Positions 27,412 through 36,215 of a DNA stretch of 64,000 nt are shown one piece after another. How positions within the stretch are numbered: the stretch's first letter is position 1; every line of letters begins with the position of its first letter. Position numbers and translations under genes: made by a program. The stretch lies in the NCBI GenBank assembly GCA_944381495.1, contig CALWLJ010000012.1, positions 1 to 64,000 of the forward strand, given 5' to 3'. This DNA comes from an uncultured Mediterraneibacter sp. GTDB taxonomy: Bacteria > Bacillota > Clostridia > Lachnospirales > Lachnospiraceae. The notes below the pieces were generated by a model. It ran no database searches. It was not told where the DNA came from and was given only the letters and a program-made list of their open reading frames with translations.

Positions 27412-28818
27412 TTGACAGATGAAATGCTGAAAAAAGAGTGTCTGGAATATTTCCGGGCTCACCCGGTCTTCCGGCGGCTGCTGGAGGGATTCCGGGAAAA
27501 GTATGCTTCTTATGGAAGATTCGCGGGAACCGTGGTGCTGAAAAGTCTGACAGAAGAGGAGCGGGATGATCTGGAAGGATTCCTGAACAGGAATTATCAC
27601 GGGAAAAAGTCTGCTTCTGTCTCGGCTGAGCGGTTCGAAAAAGCGCTGTCAGAAAGCCGGTTCGCGGGGATCAGCGGAAGAGATGTGCTGGAATTATATT
27701 TCCATGCAGCCCCGGAGGGCAGACAGGAACGCAGGCAGCGGGAGGCAGAACAGTGGAAGGAGATGCTCCGGCGGGCGGAAGAAGCCGCGGAGCGGATGGA
27801 AGGAGAGAAAGCTGATCGGGAAGATGTGGACCTGATAGAGACAGCCGGAAATACGGGACTGGAGCAGCAGACGTCTTCCCTGCCCCGGCTGTGGCTGCAG
27901 GAGATAGATGGTTTCCTGCCCTATCTGAGGAAACGCTGCCGGGAAGCAGGCGGTGATCTGAATGAAGTACAGCGTCTTCTCCTTCTGGGAGTGAAGCTCC
28001 TGAACGCGCTCCCCGCCGATGCGAAATATCTGGCTGTGTTCGCTGCTGAGGTGACCGGTAATCCCCATGCTTTTGATGCCGGCACAAAGGATGGAAAGTA
28101 CCTGGAGCTGCTGGTTAGATGGTATTCAGAAAAAGAAACAATAGAAGGAAAAATAGAAGGAACATCTGAGCAGGCAGCTGACAGAGACGGCAGGGCATTT
28201 CCGCTCATAGAAAAGCAGAGGATGTATCTCAATGCAGGCATCCTCCGGGACGATGTGTCAAACTATGCCCTGGCAGCAGGTATCCGTGCGTGGAAAAAGG
28301 ACGGCAGCCTTCATGAGGGGATGGAAGGCTTTTTCAGGGCCGGGGAACCGGTTCAGATCCCTCTTTCCGTGATCGCCGGATGGAAATCCATATCCTGTCC
28401 GGGAAAACGGATCTATATTGTGGAAAACCCTTCTGTTTACGCCATACTCTGTGGAAAATGGAAGAAATACTGCGGGTTGATGTGCATGAACGGCCAGCCC
28501 CGGCTGAGCTCTCTGCTCATACTTGATCTCTTGGCAGAGGCCGGCACAGAAGTGTGGTACGCGGGAGACCTTGATCCCGAAGGTCTGCTGATCGCCCAGA
28601 AACTCAGGCAATATTACAGAGGAGACTTCCATTACTGGCACATGTCGGCAGAAGACTACAGGAAAAGCATCTCCGCAGAACAAATATCTGATAGACGTCT
28701 CAAGATGCTGGAAAAGATCACAGATCCCGATCTGACAGAGACAGCGGCCGCAGTAGCCGGGAAAAAACTGGCCGGATATCAGGAGAACATATGGCAGGAG
28801 TATCTCGGAGCTGTTTAG
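27412..28818 (+). CDS. jetD: Wadjet type II JetD, toprim nuclease subunit (TIGR02679 / DUF2399)
   Basis: 468 residues. The best start is TTG at 27412, eight bases after AAAGGAG (27397-27403); the next ATG (27424) is too far from that site. The N-terminal half matches the DUF3323-like region. The C-terminal half is DUF2399 with toprim-fold motifs: IVENPSVYAIL (~338, catalytic Glu) and WYAGDLDPEGLLIAQKL (~382, the DxD equivalent). In Wadjet this subunit is related to topoisomerase VI A and cleaves the DNA trapped by the SMC complex (known for type I; inferred here). The last gene of the operon, it is followed 20 bases later by a palindromic element that may also end transcription. Confidence 0.88.
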   Translation: MTDEMLKKECLEYFRAHPVFRRLLEGFREKYASYGRFAGTVVLKSLTEEERDDLEGFLNRNYHGKKSASVSAERFEKALSESRFAGISGRDVLELYFHAAPEGRQERRQREAEQWKEMLRRAEEAAERMEGEKADREDVDLIETAGNTGLEQQTSSLPRLWLQEIDGFLPYLRKRCREAGGDLNEVQRLLLLGVKLLNALPADAKYLAVFAAEVTGNPHAFDAGTKDGKYLELLVRWYSEKETIEGKIEGTSEQAADRDGRAFPLIEKQRMYLNAGILRDDVSNYALAAGIRAWKKDGSLHEGMEGFFRAGEPVQIPLSVIAGWKSISCPGKRIYIVENPSVYAILCGKWKKYCGLMCMNGQPRLSSLLILDLLAEAGTEVWYAGDLDPEGLLIAQKLRQYYRGDFHYWHMSAEDYRKSISAEQISDRRLKMLEKITDPDLTETAAAVAGKKLAGYQENIWQEYLGAV

Positions 28819-28838
28819 TTCAGTTGTTTTCGTAGGCC

Positions 28839-28978
28839 GCTGTCAAGGCGCTATGTTGCCCCGGCGGCCGCGCTCTCGCTCGGAGCATAGCGCAGCGGAT
28901 ACGTAAGGCCGCAAAGGACGCGGCCAAAGTGCCGGCGCTCTGCTACGGGCCTTCGTGACAACACAGCGCCTTGACAGC
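28839..28978. repeat. 140-bp palindromic intergenic element (full copy of dispersed GC-rich repeat)
   Basis: Ends are 20-bp inverted repeats with one mismatch: GCTGTCAAGGCGCTATGTTG (28839-28858) against 28959-28978. The interior is very GC-rich with further self-complementary stretches, and no ORF. Partial copies occur at 877-912 and 13984-14035. It looks like a REP- or MITE-type element that needs a transposase in trans. It lies directly behind jetD. Confidence 0.75.
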
Positions 28979-29081
28979 TGGATACCGAGAGACGGCTGAA
29001 CAGTCCCGTAAATTGGCGCAGCTTGGAGATCTTACCATTTGGAAGACTTCCCGGTTGCGCCTTTGTTTTCCTGACTGTATG

Positions 29082-29410
29082 GCCACTGACTTCCGCCCTG
29101 AACAGACCAGAAAACAGAGCTGATCTCGAAAACTTTTCTGCGGGGGTAGAGATGGCATACGGGTGACTTCGGAAGGGTATTAGTTAATCTTAGAGTTCCG
29201 GGGACAGACGTTAGGGCTGGCGGTGAAATTGTCTGAGCCGAAGGCGAGTTGTTCACCGCCAGTCCTTGCATTTAGTCTGTCCCCGGAACTCTTAATTTAA
29301 CTTATATCCCTGGAGCGGAACCCGTATGCCATCTCTACCCCCGCAGAATACGGTTTGGAACAGTTCTGTTTTCGGATGTTTAATCACTGAAGTTAGTGCG
29401 CTAAACAGCC
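29082..29410. repeat. ~330-bp nested palindromic element (copy 1)
   Basis: This stretch is homologous, in opposite orientation, to 58207-58531. It is itself a nested hairpin: a perfect 27-bp arm (29137-29163 with 29321-29347), a perfect 18-bp arm (29192-29209 with 29275-29292) and an inner CTGGCGGTGAA/TTCACCGCCAG arm (29217-29227 with 29252-29262). Short antisense ORFs in it are by-products of the repeat. The remaining bases from 28979 to 29081 and 29411 to 29500 show nothing else except a weak AT-rich promoter region before the GH3 gene. Confidence 0.85.
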
Positions 29411-29500
29411 AGACAGCGGACCTTCGAGAATAATATCGTAATTCCTTTTGTATTGTGCTAAAATAGAGTCAGATTTCAGTCAGACCGGAGGAACGGAATT

Positions 29501-32014
29501 ATGAAAATGAAAATCAGGAACAAGACAGCATTTACAGACGCAGAGACTACACTTGAGAGAGTAAACCGCCAGGTGTCCTATGAAGCGGCACTGGAGGGAA
29601 TCGTACTTCTGGAGAATGACGGGACGCTGCCCATCGAGCCGGGCAAAGTGGCCTTATACGGAGCCGGCGCGGCGATGACGATCAAAGGCGGCAGCGGATC
29701 TGGCGAAGTGAACGAACGACATGCGGCATCCATCCTGGAAGGACTGGAAAAAGCCGGTTTTACAGTGACAACCAGACATTGGATCGACGCATATGCCGAG
29801 GAGTTCAGAAAGGGCGAAGAGGAGTTTGCCAGAGAATTCCGGCGTAGAATGAAGAATGTCAGCAAGCTGGATATTGTCAATATTATGAGTGAACAGTACA
29901 AATATCCATTTGGCCCTCATGTGACTCTGGAAGATGTGAACGGATCAGATACGGATATCTGTATCTATGTAGTGGCGAGACAGGCAGGCGAGGGAGCTGA
30001 CCGGAGACTGGACAGGCATGATTTCACACTGTCAAATATTGAAAAAGCCAATCTTGCCATGTGTGCGGCCAATTATGAAAAGCTGATCGTGGTCATCAAC
30101 GTAGGCGGAGTATTCGATATGAGCTTTGTAGATGAGATACAGGGAATCAGTGCAGTGGTATTTTTCGGCCAGCAGGGAATGATGGGCGGCCAGGCTTTTG
30201 CGGATCTGATCAGTGGAAAAGTAACGCCGTCAGGCAAGACAGTGGATACCTGGCCGGAAAGATATGAGGATATTCCTTTTGCAAAGGAATTCAGCTATAT
30301 CAACGGCAGCCTTTCCCAGGAGTATTACCGGGAAGGAATCTATGTGGGCTACCGATATTTTGACAGCTACGGAGTACAGCCCCGGTATCCCTTTGGATAC
30401 GGACTGTCCTATACGACATTTTCTCTGGATAAAGAGTCGGTCAGTGTCAGCGGATCAGCAGTGGCTGTCCGTGTAAAGGTGACTAATACGGGCAATCTTT
30501 ATTCAGGAAAGGAAACGGTTCAGTTGTATGTGAGTTGCCCGGGAACCGAGATGGCGAAGGAATATCAGAGCCTGGCGGCATTTGTCAAGACTGGGATGCT
30601 GGGACCGGGTGAGAGTGAAGAGGTGACTCTCGGATTCGATATGCGGGACCTGGCTTCCTTCCGGGAGGAGGATGCTTCCTTTGTGCTGGAGGCGGGAAAA
30701 TATGTCCTGAGGCTGGGGACATCCAGCAGAGATACAGAAGCTGCAGCGGTGCTTGTGCTTGACCGGGAAGCAGTGACAGAGATATGTGATCACGTTTGTG
30801 CACCTGCGGTGAAGGTGACGGAGATGGAGCCGCCGATTCTGCAGGATCCTGCAGAGCACGAAGACGAAGACCTGGAACAGATTCCGGTACGCGCAGCGGA
30901 TATGGAGACAGTTATTCACGATTACAAGGAGCCCGAGACGTATTCCTCTCCGCTGGTGGAAGAGCTTCTGGATCCTCTGTCTGTCGCAGAACTGATCGAG
31001 ATCCTGGTGGGAGCGGGCAACATGGGCGGCGACCGTTTCTTTGAGGCTCCCGGATGCGCAGGATATACGACAGGTGCTCTTATAGAAAAGGGAATACCAA
31101 ATGTGTGTCTGGCGGATGGTCCGGCAGGGCTCCGGCTGCAGCGGACTTCTGCAGTGACAAGAAGTGGAAAGCTGAAACCGGTGGATCCTCAGATATCAGT
31201 CATGAAATATCTTCCCGGTGTAGTGTCGAAGATTGTTCTGGGGAATCCGGAGAGACAGCCCTGTGTGTATCAGTTTGCAACTTCATTTCCCACAGGGCTT
31301 GCTCTGGCACAGTCCTGGAATACGGTACTGGTGGAAAAGGTGGGAAATGCTGTTGGAAAAGAGATGGAAACCTACGGAATTACATACTGGCTGGCGCCAG
31401 GTATGAACATTCACCGGAATCCGCTGTGCGGCCGGAACTTTGAATATTTCTCGGAAGATCCATTGCTGTCCGGGAAGATGGCGGCAGCTATGAGCCGGGG
31501 CGTTCAGTCCAGACGAGGATGCTTTGCCACAGTGAAGCATTTTTGCTGCAATAATCAGGAAGACAACAGGAATCATGTCAGCGCCAATGTGAATGAACGG
31601 GCGCTCCGGGAGATCTACCTGAAGGGATTTGAGATCGCTGTAAAGGAGGGCAGGCCTGGCGCGGTCATGTCCAGTTATAACAGAGTGAACGGCGAATACG
31701 TGAACAACAGCTATGACCTGCTGACAAAAGTCCTGAGAAACGAATGGGGATTCGGCGGTCTGGTTATGACGGACTGGTATGCGACGGGAAAAGGTGTGGG
31801 AGATCACTGTAAAGCTATCCTGGCGGGAAATGATCTGATCATGCCCGGCGGCAGAAGCGCTGTACGAGAGCTTCAGAAGAAGACGAAAACTGGAGAAGTT
31901 GATGTGTTTGCTCTCAGACGATGTGCGGCAAATGTGGTACATGGCATTGTAGAATCCAGGATCTATCAGGCATACCGGAAGAAATATGCGGAACGGACAG
32001 GAACAAAAGCGTAA
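29501..32014 (+). CDS. GH3 beta-glucosidase, domain-permuted, cytoplasmic
   Basis: 837 residues with no signal peptide. The domain order is swapped relative to classical GH3: the C-terminal alpha/beta sandwich comes first (EGIVLLENDGTLPI ... GKVTPSGKTVDTWPERY, REGIYVGYRYFD, PFGYGLSYT). A fibronectin III-like domain follows (~310-425, KETVQLYVSCPG). The TIM-barrel domain comes last (~500-837) with RNPLCGRNFEYFSEDP, VKHFCCNNQEDNR and the nucleophile Asp in LVMTDWYA (~757). Permuted GH3 enzymes are known in Ruminococcus and Butyrivibrio. Likely substrates are beta-glucosides or cellodextrins taken up intact. RBS GGAGGAACGG precedes the start. A single gene, with a different promoter from its neighbours. 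Confidence 0.92.
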   Translation: MKMKIRNKTAFTDAETTLERVNRQVSYEAALEGIVLLENDGTLPIEPGKVALYGAGAAMTIKGGSGSGEVNERHAASILEGLEKAGFTVTTRHWIDAYAEEFRKGEEEFAREFRRRMKNVSKLDIVNIMSEQYKYPFGPHVTLEDVNGSDTDICIYVVARQAGEGADRRLDRHDFTLSNIEKANLAMCAANYEKLIVVINVGGVFDMSFVDEIQGISAVVFFGQQGMMGGQAFADLISGKVTPSGKTVDTWPERYEDIPFAKEFSYINGSLSQEYYREGIYVGYRYFDSYGVQPRYPFGYGLSYTTFSLDKESVSVSGSAVAVRVKVTNTGNLYSGKETVQLYVSCPGTEMAKEYQSLAAFVKTGMLGPGESEEVTLGFDMRDLASFREEDASFVLEAGKYVLRLGTSSRDTEAAAVLVLDREAVTEICDHVCAPAVKVTEMEPPILQDPAEHEDEDLEQIPVRAADMETVIHDYKEPETYSSPLVEELLDPLSVAELIEILVGAGNMGGDRFFEAPGCAGYTTGALIEKGIPNVCLADGPAGLRLQRTSAVTRSGKLKPVDPQISVMKYLPGVVSKIVLGNPERQPCVYQFATSFPTGLALAQSWNTVLVEKVGNAVGKEMETYGITYWLAPGMNIHRNPLCGRNFEYFSEDPLLSGKMAAAMSRGVQSRRGCFATVKHFCCNNQEDNRNHVSANVNERALREIYLKGFEIAVKEGRPGAVMSSYNRVNGEYVNNSYDLLTKVLRNEWGFGGLVMTDWYATGKGVGDHCKAILAGNDLIMPGGRSAVRELQKKTKTGEVDVFALRRCAANVVHGIVESRIYQAYRKKYAERTGTKA

Positions 32015-32136
32015 ACGGAACCGGTGCTTTTTCTCTGCAATCGTGGTATGATAGAATTAGCATTGATAGAGCAGAGACAGTACAATGCATGGATTCCTGA
32101 ATAATATGTTCAGATATGGAAAGGAAGGTCTTTATT

Positions 32137-32496
32137 ATGAAGAAAGAAGTACTGGATTATGTTGTTGAAAAAACAAATGAACTGACCGCTGCGTTTTCCT
32201 GCAGCAAAGAGGCAAAAGAGGCGGCAGAGGCATGGCTTGCCGCTGTGGGAACAGCGAATGAAGCGGAGCAGACAAAGAAGTATATCGCTGAGCTTGAGGA
32301 AGATATCATGCCCCTGGACAATCTGATCGTATTCGCCGAGTCTGAGGGCGGTGCAAAGGTATTCGGCGACAATGCGCCGAATGTTGCGGCACACGCAAAA
32401 GAGATCAAGGCAGCAGGCGCGAAGTACTGCGACTGCCCGGCATGTGCTGCTGTAGAAGCAATCCTGGCGAAAAAAGATGAGATGCTGCAGGCATAA
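32137..32496 (+). CDS. Small conserved protein with CxCxxC motif
   Basis: 119 residues from ATG 32137 (RBS AAGGAAGG 32120-32127; an ATG at 32116 is upstream of that site and less likely). Acidic, helical, soluble. The C-terminal CDCPACAAVEAIL could bind a metal or form a redox pair. Close relatives in Lachnospiraceae are sometimes labelled molecular chaperone Hsp90, but I see no Hsp90 domain, so treat it as hypothetical. It is monocistronic, with a promoter-like TATGAT near 32047 and a strong terminator after it. Confidence 0.8.
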   Translation: MKKEVLDYVVEKTNELTAAFSCSKEAKEAAEAWLAAVGTANEAEQTKKYIAELEEDIMPLDNLIVFAESEGGAKVFGDNAPNVAAHAKEIKAAGAKYCDCPACAAVEAILAKKDEMLQA

Positions 32497-32514
32497 GAAA
32501 AAATTGTCATATGA

Positions 32515-32558
32515 GAAATCCCCTGTGCCAGATATCAGGCGTCAGGGGATTTCTTTTT
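32515..32558. terminator. Bidirectional terminator
   Basis: GAAATCCCCTG (32515-32525) pairs with CAGGGGATTTC (32543-32553), with T-rich tails on both strands. It separates the convergent genes ending at 32496 and 32572. Confidence 0.85.
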
Positions 32559-32571
32559 GGAGCAATTGAAG

Positions 32572-33855
32572 TTAGTGAACAGCCAGCATATCCCGGATGA
32601 TCTTCTGTACTGCCTCCTCACCGATGCTGGTATCCAGCGTCAGGTCGTAATTCTCAGAATGCCCCCAAATCCGCCGGGTATAATAGTGATAGTTGTCGGA
32701 ACGCCGGCGGTCCATGCGGCGGATCTTCTGCAGAGCATCGGTTTCGGAAAGATTTTCCCGCTCCATGATTCGTTTGATCCGGTAGCTCTCTGGTGCGTGG
32801 AGATAGACCTTCAGGCAGTTCGGCCGGTCGCGGAGAACATAGTCGGCACAGCGGCCAAGGATCACACAGTTTCCCTGATCTGCCAGATCACGGATTACTT
32901 TGGATTCCGACTCGAAGATTTCATCCCGGGGAGCGTCGTGGACGTCAGAATATATGTACATCTGACTGACCAGATCGTAGAGGAGACTGTTGGTCATATT
33001 TTCTTCCCACTCTTTGATAAACTGAGGCGTATACCCGGTGGAGCCGGCGGCCATCTGTATGATCTCATTGTCGTAGAAGGCAAGGCCAAGATTTTTGGCA
33101 AGCATTTCTCCGATATCGTGTCCGCCGCTTCCGTACTGGCGTCCGATCACAATCACAGTGGAGTTGTCAGAAGCAACTGCATCAGAATCGGTTTCTTTAT
33201 CTGATTTTTTTGCAGCAGACTGCGGAAAGAGGAGCGGTTCGGCAAAGGCCAGAGCACGCCCGAAAAGTCTGGCAATAAATCCTACGAGGAGAGCGGCTAT
33301 GATAGTACCTTCCCGGACTCCATCCAGCCGGTGGGCAAAGAACAGGGAAAGCAGCCCTGCAATTACTGTCAGAGAGACATCGAAAGCTACTTTTGTAGAG
33401 CCAAATTCAGTGTGCCAGGTTGAGGATACCGCCCGTACAAAGGACTCGCCCGGAAGCATGGCCACATTTGCCAGTACCTCGATATAGACGCCGAAACCAA
33501 GAATCACGCATCCGATAAGCAGATAGATGATTTTAAAAATATAGGCTTCCGGATCCACAAATCCCAGCATGATCATTGTCAGATCGATAAAGTACCCGAA
33601 CAGAATAGAGATGGGGATCTGCAGCAGGTGCTCGGCTTTAAAATTCCTCCGCAGGATGATCAGCTGTATCAGAATCAGCAGAATGCTGAAAAAAATAGTG
33701 AACTGTCCCAGGGTCATGGGAAAATTAAGACTTAGTACATAGGGAATTGAGGAAATCGGTGAAGTCCCCAGATCGGCTTTTGTGATCAGGCTGACGCCAA
33801 GTGAATTGATGAACAGTCCGATCAGAAATATAATGTATCGTTTCAGTTTTTCCAT
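32572..33855 (-). CDS. Fusion of YczE-like membrane protein and cytidylate-kinase-like domain
   Basis: 427 residues. Residues 1-210 are a YczE/YitT-type membrane domain with about six helices (RYIIFLIGLFINSLGVSLI, GTSPISSIPYVLSL, IIYLLIGCVILGFGVYIEV). A polar linker (~215-228) leads to a soluble nucleotide-kinase domain of the cytidylate-kinase-like family (PF13189 type) with P-loop VIGRQYGSGG (~233) and basic lid residues RRMDRRRSDNYHYYTR (~380). Both parts occur as separate proteins in many Firmicutes. The fused form suggests the membrane part senses or transports something coupled to phosphorylation. The substrate is unknown. Confidence 0.88.
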   Translation of the reverse strand: MEKLKRYIIFLIGLFINSLGVSLITKADLGTSPISSIPYVLSLNFPMTLGQFTIFFSILLILIQLIILRRNFKAEHLLQIPISILFGYFIDLTMIMLGFVDPEAYIFKIIYLLIGCVILGFGVYIEVLANVAMLPGESFVRAVSSTWHTEFGSTKVAFDVSLTVIAGLLSLFFAHRLDGVREGTIIAALLVGFIARLFGRALAFAEPLLFPQSAAKKSDKETDSDAVASDNSTVIVIGRQYGSGGHDIGEMLAKNLGLAFYDNEIIQMAAGSTGYTPQFIKEWEENMTNSLLYDLVSQMYIYSDVHDAPRDEIFESESKVIRDLADQGNCVILGRCADYVLRDRPNCLKVYLHAPESYRIKRIMERENLSETDALQKIRRMDRRRSDNYHYYTRRIWGHSENYDLTLDTSIGEEAVQKIIRDMLAVH

Positions 33856-33939
33856 ATTAAGATCATGCCTCCCTCGATGTTGTTGCCGGTATAATAACTG
33901 TATCCTTACAAGCCGCAGAAGTACACGGCAGATCAGGGT

Positions 33940-34371
33940 TCAGTCTGTAATCCGGCAGTTTCTCATATTTTCATAAATCTGGAAAAAAAGATCCATAAAT
34001 TTTATCCGGTCTTCAACGGGAATACCCAGAAAGGCTTCTTCTTCAAGTCCTTTGAAAGTTTCAGTTACAATGTTCAGAAGCTGTTTTCCTTTTTCGGTCA
34101 TAAAGATATGATAACTGCGTCTGTTGCCGTTAAGTATCCTTCGTTCAACGAGACCGCTCTCCTCCATGCGGTTCAGCAGAGACGTCAGGGTGCCTGCCTC
34201 GATGTGACATCCGGCGGCGATATCTTTCTGGCTGGCGCCGTCGTGGTCCTGTAGATAGTCCAGGACCTTGGGCTGACCGATCGTAAGTCCGGTGCCTCTG
34301 AGCCGGGATAACAGTTCTTTCTGCAGAGTGGAATGTTCTGCCATCAGCAGATAATGAAATGAGTATTTCAT
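33940..34371 (-). CDS. MarR-family transcriptional regulator
   Basis: 143 residues with the MarR winged helix: LTIGQPKVLDYLQDHDGASQ, KDIAAGCHIEAGTLTSLLNR and the wing LVERRILNGNRRSYHIFMTE. It is 84 bases upstream of the YczE/kinase fusion on the same strand and may control it. A perfect 12-bp inverted repeat (34403-34414 / 34426-34437) lies just before the start and is a good autoregulatory operator. RBS AGGAGG is the complement of 34379-34384. Confidence 0.9.
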   Translation of the reverse strand: MKYSFHYLLMAEHSTLQKELLSRLRGTGLTIGQPKVLDYLQDHDGASQKDIAAGCHIEAGTLTSLLNRMEESGLVERRILNGNRRSYHIFMTEKGKQLLNIVTETFKGLEEEAFLGIPVEDRIKFMDLFFQIYENMRNCRITD

Positions 34372-34402
34372 GGAAATTCCTCCTTTCGACCGGAATAAAG
34401 AT

Positions 34403-34437
34403 ATAATTTGAATTAAAATAGTTAGAATTCAAATTAT
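34403..34437. promoter_or_regulatory. Probable MarR operator
   Basis: ATAATTTGAATT (34403-34414) and its exact inverse AATTCAAATTAT (34426-34437), separated by 11 bp, lie 32-66 bases upstream of the marR-type start codon. AT-rich inverted repeats of this kind are typical MarR sites. Confidence 0.7.
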
Positions 34438-35056
34438 GTGCGATGATTATTATAGGATTCATAAAGATAAATGTCAAGAGCGTAATGGGAATGGATAAAG
34501 GATGGAGTGGGGGGACAGAATCTGAAATCGTATGATGCATGATATGGAGCAGGAGTGAAGAAAATGAAACAAAGCCGGCCTGAATTTCGTGCATGGTCTT
34601 GAAAATGACATATTATGATAACTCAGGTAACGAAAAGTACCGGGACATGAAAAAATCCACTGTATCAATCTGTTTTCGTACAGTGGATTTTTATCTTATT
34701 ACATCCATGGGACTTACCTCCTTATTTAGTTGATATCTATCTGAAACTATTTTTCAAATAGTGTTTTTCATTTTAAAATTACCTTCCCATTGGACTATAC
34801 CTCTTTTCTTTAATATTTCCGGGTTTTAAATTAAGTTTTTGGTGGTCTGTCCTCCTTTTCTTTTGATGACTATATAATAACTCTCAAATTGAAAAATGTC
34901 AATATAAAATCTGATAAAAATATAAAAGGAAATAAAATAACTGAATATTCAGATAAAAAGAGTGGGTTGAATTTTAAATTCAATGACAAAGTGTGTAATA
35001 TAAGATATAATTATGCCAACAAGAGAAGACGTAAAACAGTATCAGGAGGTGGTCTT
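34438..35056. other. AT-rich gene-free stretch with one terminator-like hairpin
   Basis: No credible gene. A hairpin at 34651-34692 (AAAAATCCACTGTA with TACAGTGGATTTTT) is flanked by T runs and looks like a stand-alone terminator with no evident gene before it. From about 34730 to 35030 the DNA is much more AT-rich than its neighbours, which may mark acquired or decayed DNA. Confidence 0.6.
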
Positions 35057-35374
35057 ATGGCAGTGTTTCCGGCAATTGATATGAAGAAAACAGGAGAAAG
35101 GATCCAGTTTTTTATGGATCTTCATCAGATGACACCGGCGGATGTCAGACGATATCTCGATCTGAACTGTGTTCAGACAGTGTACCGCTGGCTGAATGGT
35201 GTCAATGTTCCTAATGTTGACAATCTTTATGCTTTAAGTGAGCTTTTTCAGGTTGGGATAGATGAGATGATTGTCGGCAGCAGGAAACTTAATACGGGAA
35301 AAAATGGTATGAGGGAAGAAAGAAAACGACTGATCCTTTATCATGACAGAGTGGAGAAGTGTGGCAGAGCTTAG
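35057..35374 (+). CDS. XRE-type helix-turn-helix regulator
   Basis: 105 residues from ATG 35057, right after AGGAGGT (35044-35050). The open frame extends upstream to 34889 but through AT-rich DNA without an RBS. The HTH core is MTPADVRRYLDLNCVQTVYR followed by WLNGVNVPNVDNLYALSELF, and EMIVG closes the domain, as in a common Lachnospiraceae regulator family. A basic tail follows. It ends before a terminator at 35415-35463 and appears monocistronic. Target unknown. Confidence 0.82.
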   Translation: MAVFPAIDMKKTGERIQFFMDLHQMTPADVRRYLDLNCVQTVYRWLNGVNVPNVDNLYALSELFQVGIDEMIVGSRKLNTGKNGMREERKRLILYHDRVEKCGRA

Positions 35375-35414
35375 AAAGGATCAGATGGGATATTCAGACA
35401 AGCAGACAGGATTC

Positions 35415-35463
35415 AGAAGTACCGTCATGGAGAGAGGCAACTCTTTCAGCGGTACTTCTTTTG
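35415..35463 (+). terminator. Rho-independent terminator
   Basis: AGAAGTACCG (35415-35424) pairs with CGGTACTTCT (35450-35459), with an inner GAGAG/CTCTT stem, followed by TTTTG. It terminates the XRE gene. Confidence 0.8.
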
Positions 35464-35601
35464 TATAGTTTCAGCAGAAAACTTTCATCCTTATGAATGA
35501 CATGATAGAATAGTAAAGCCGAACTTCAGAATAGTGCAGGATTGGAGAATAAGGCAATACAAACTACGATGATTTGGAAAGGATGGAAAAGCTGAACGAT
35601 T

Positions 35602-36081
35602 ATGGAGATGCGCAGAAAAATATTTTTAATCCTTATGGTGGCATGGATGACTATGATTTTCCTGTTTTCCGCACGCTCCGGCGATTTGTCTGCCGAGGAC
35701 AGCGCACATGCGGGGATGATGGTAGGCAGAATATTTGTGCCTGGTTTTGAGCAATGGAGTGAACAAGAGAAGCTGGAATTTGCAGAAAAGATCGATCATC
35801 CTGTGCGGAAGACTGCCCATGCCTCGGAATATGCAGTACTTGCGCTGCTGGCTGCCGGCGCGGTGATTGGAAAGAAAACGACACTGAGAGCGGGAATATT
35901 GGTCCCGCTGGCTGTTGCAGCAGCATATGCTGCCACGGATGAGATACATCAGCTGTTTGTTGATGGCAGGAGCGGCCAGATTTCGGATGTTCTTCTGGAC
36001 AGCGCCGGCGCTTTGACGGGCCTTCTGCTTCTGGCAGGAATCAGAATATGGCTGAGACGGAGAAAAACATACAGAGAATGA
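35602..36081 (+). CDS. VanZ-family membrane protein
   Basis: 159 residues. The VanZ-like pattern is visible: an N-terminal helix ending FLFSARSGDLSAEDS, a cytoplasmic HPVRKTAHASEYAVLALLAAG, and AAAYAATDEIHQLFVDGRSG then QISDVLLDSAGALTGLLLL. VanZ proteins are small four-helix membrane proteins; some give low-level teicoplanin resistance, but most have no assigned function. The start at 35602 or 35608 is uncertain because the Shine-Dalgarno GGAAAGGATGG lies ~15-20 bases upstream. It precedes a two-component system with its own promoter region. Confidence 0.85.
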   Translation: MEMRRKIFLILMVAWMTMIFLFSARSGDLSAEDSAHAGMMVGRIFVPGFEQWSEQEKLEFAEKIDHPVRKTAHASEYAVLALLAAGAVIGKKTTLRAGILVPLAVAAAYAATDEIHQLFVDGRSGQISDVLLDSAGALTGLLLLAGIRIWLRRRKTYRE

Positions 36082-36215
36082 AGAGTGTTTCAGCTGCGTC
36101 GGATCAGGCGGTATATTACGCAATCTTGCTGTAGATTAATAAAATCATAAGATTTTCTCTTTCTTCTTTTAAAAATTTATATATATCATGTATACTGAGA
36201 GTGAGGTGATAAGAA

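Noticed and set aside
34889-35056. Upstream extension of the XRE gene
   Set aside because: Open by chance in AT-rich DNA; a strong RBS and a domain-matching start occur at 35057.
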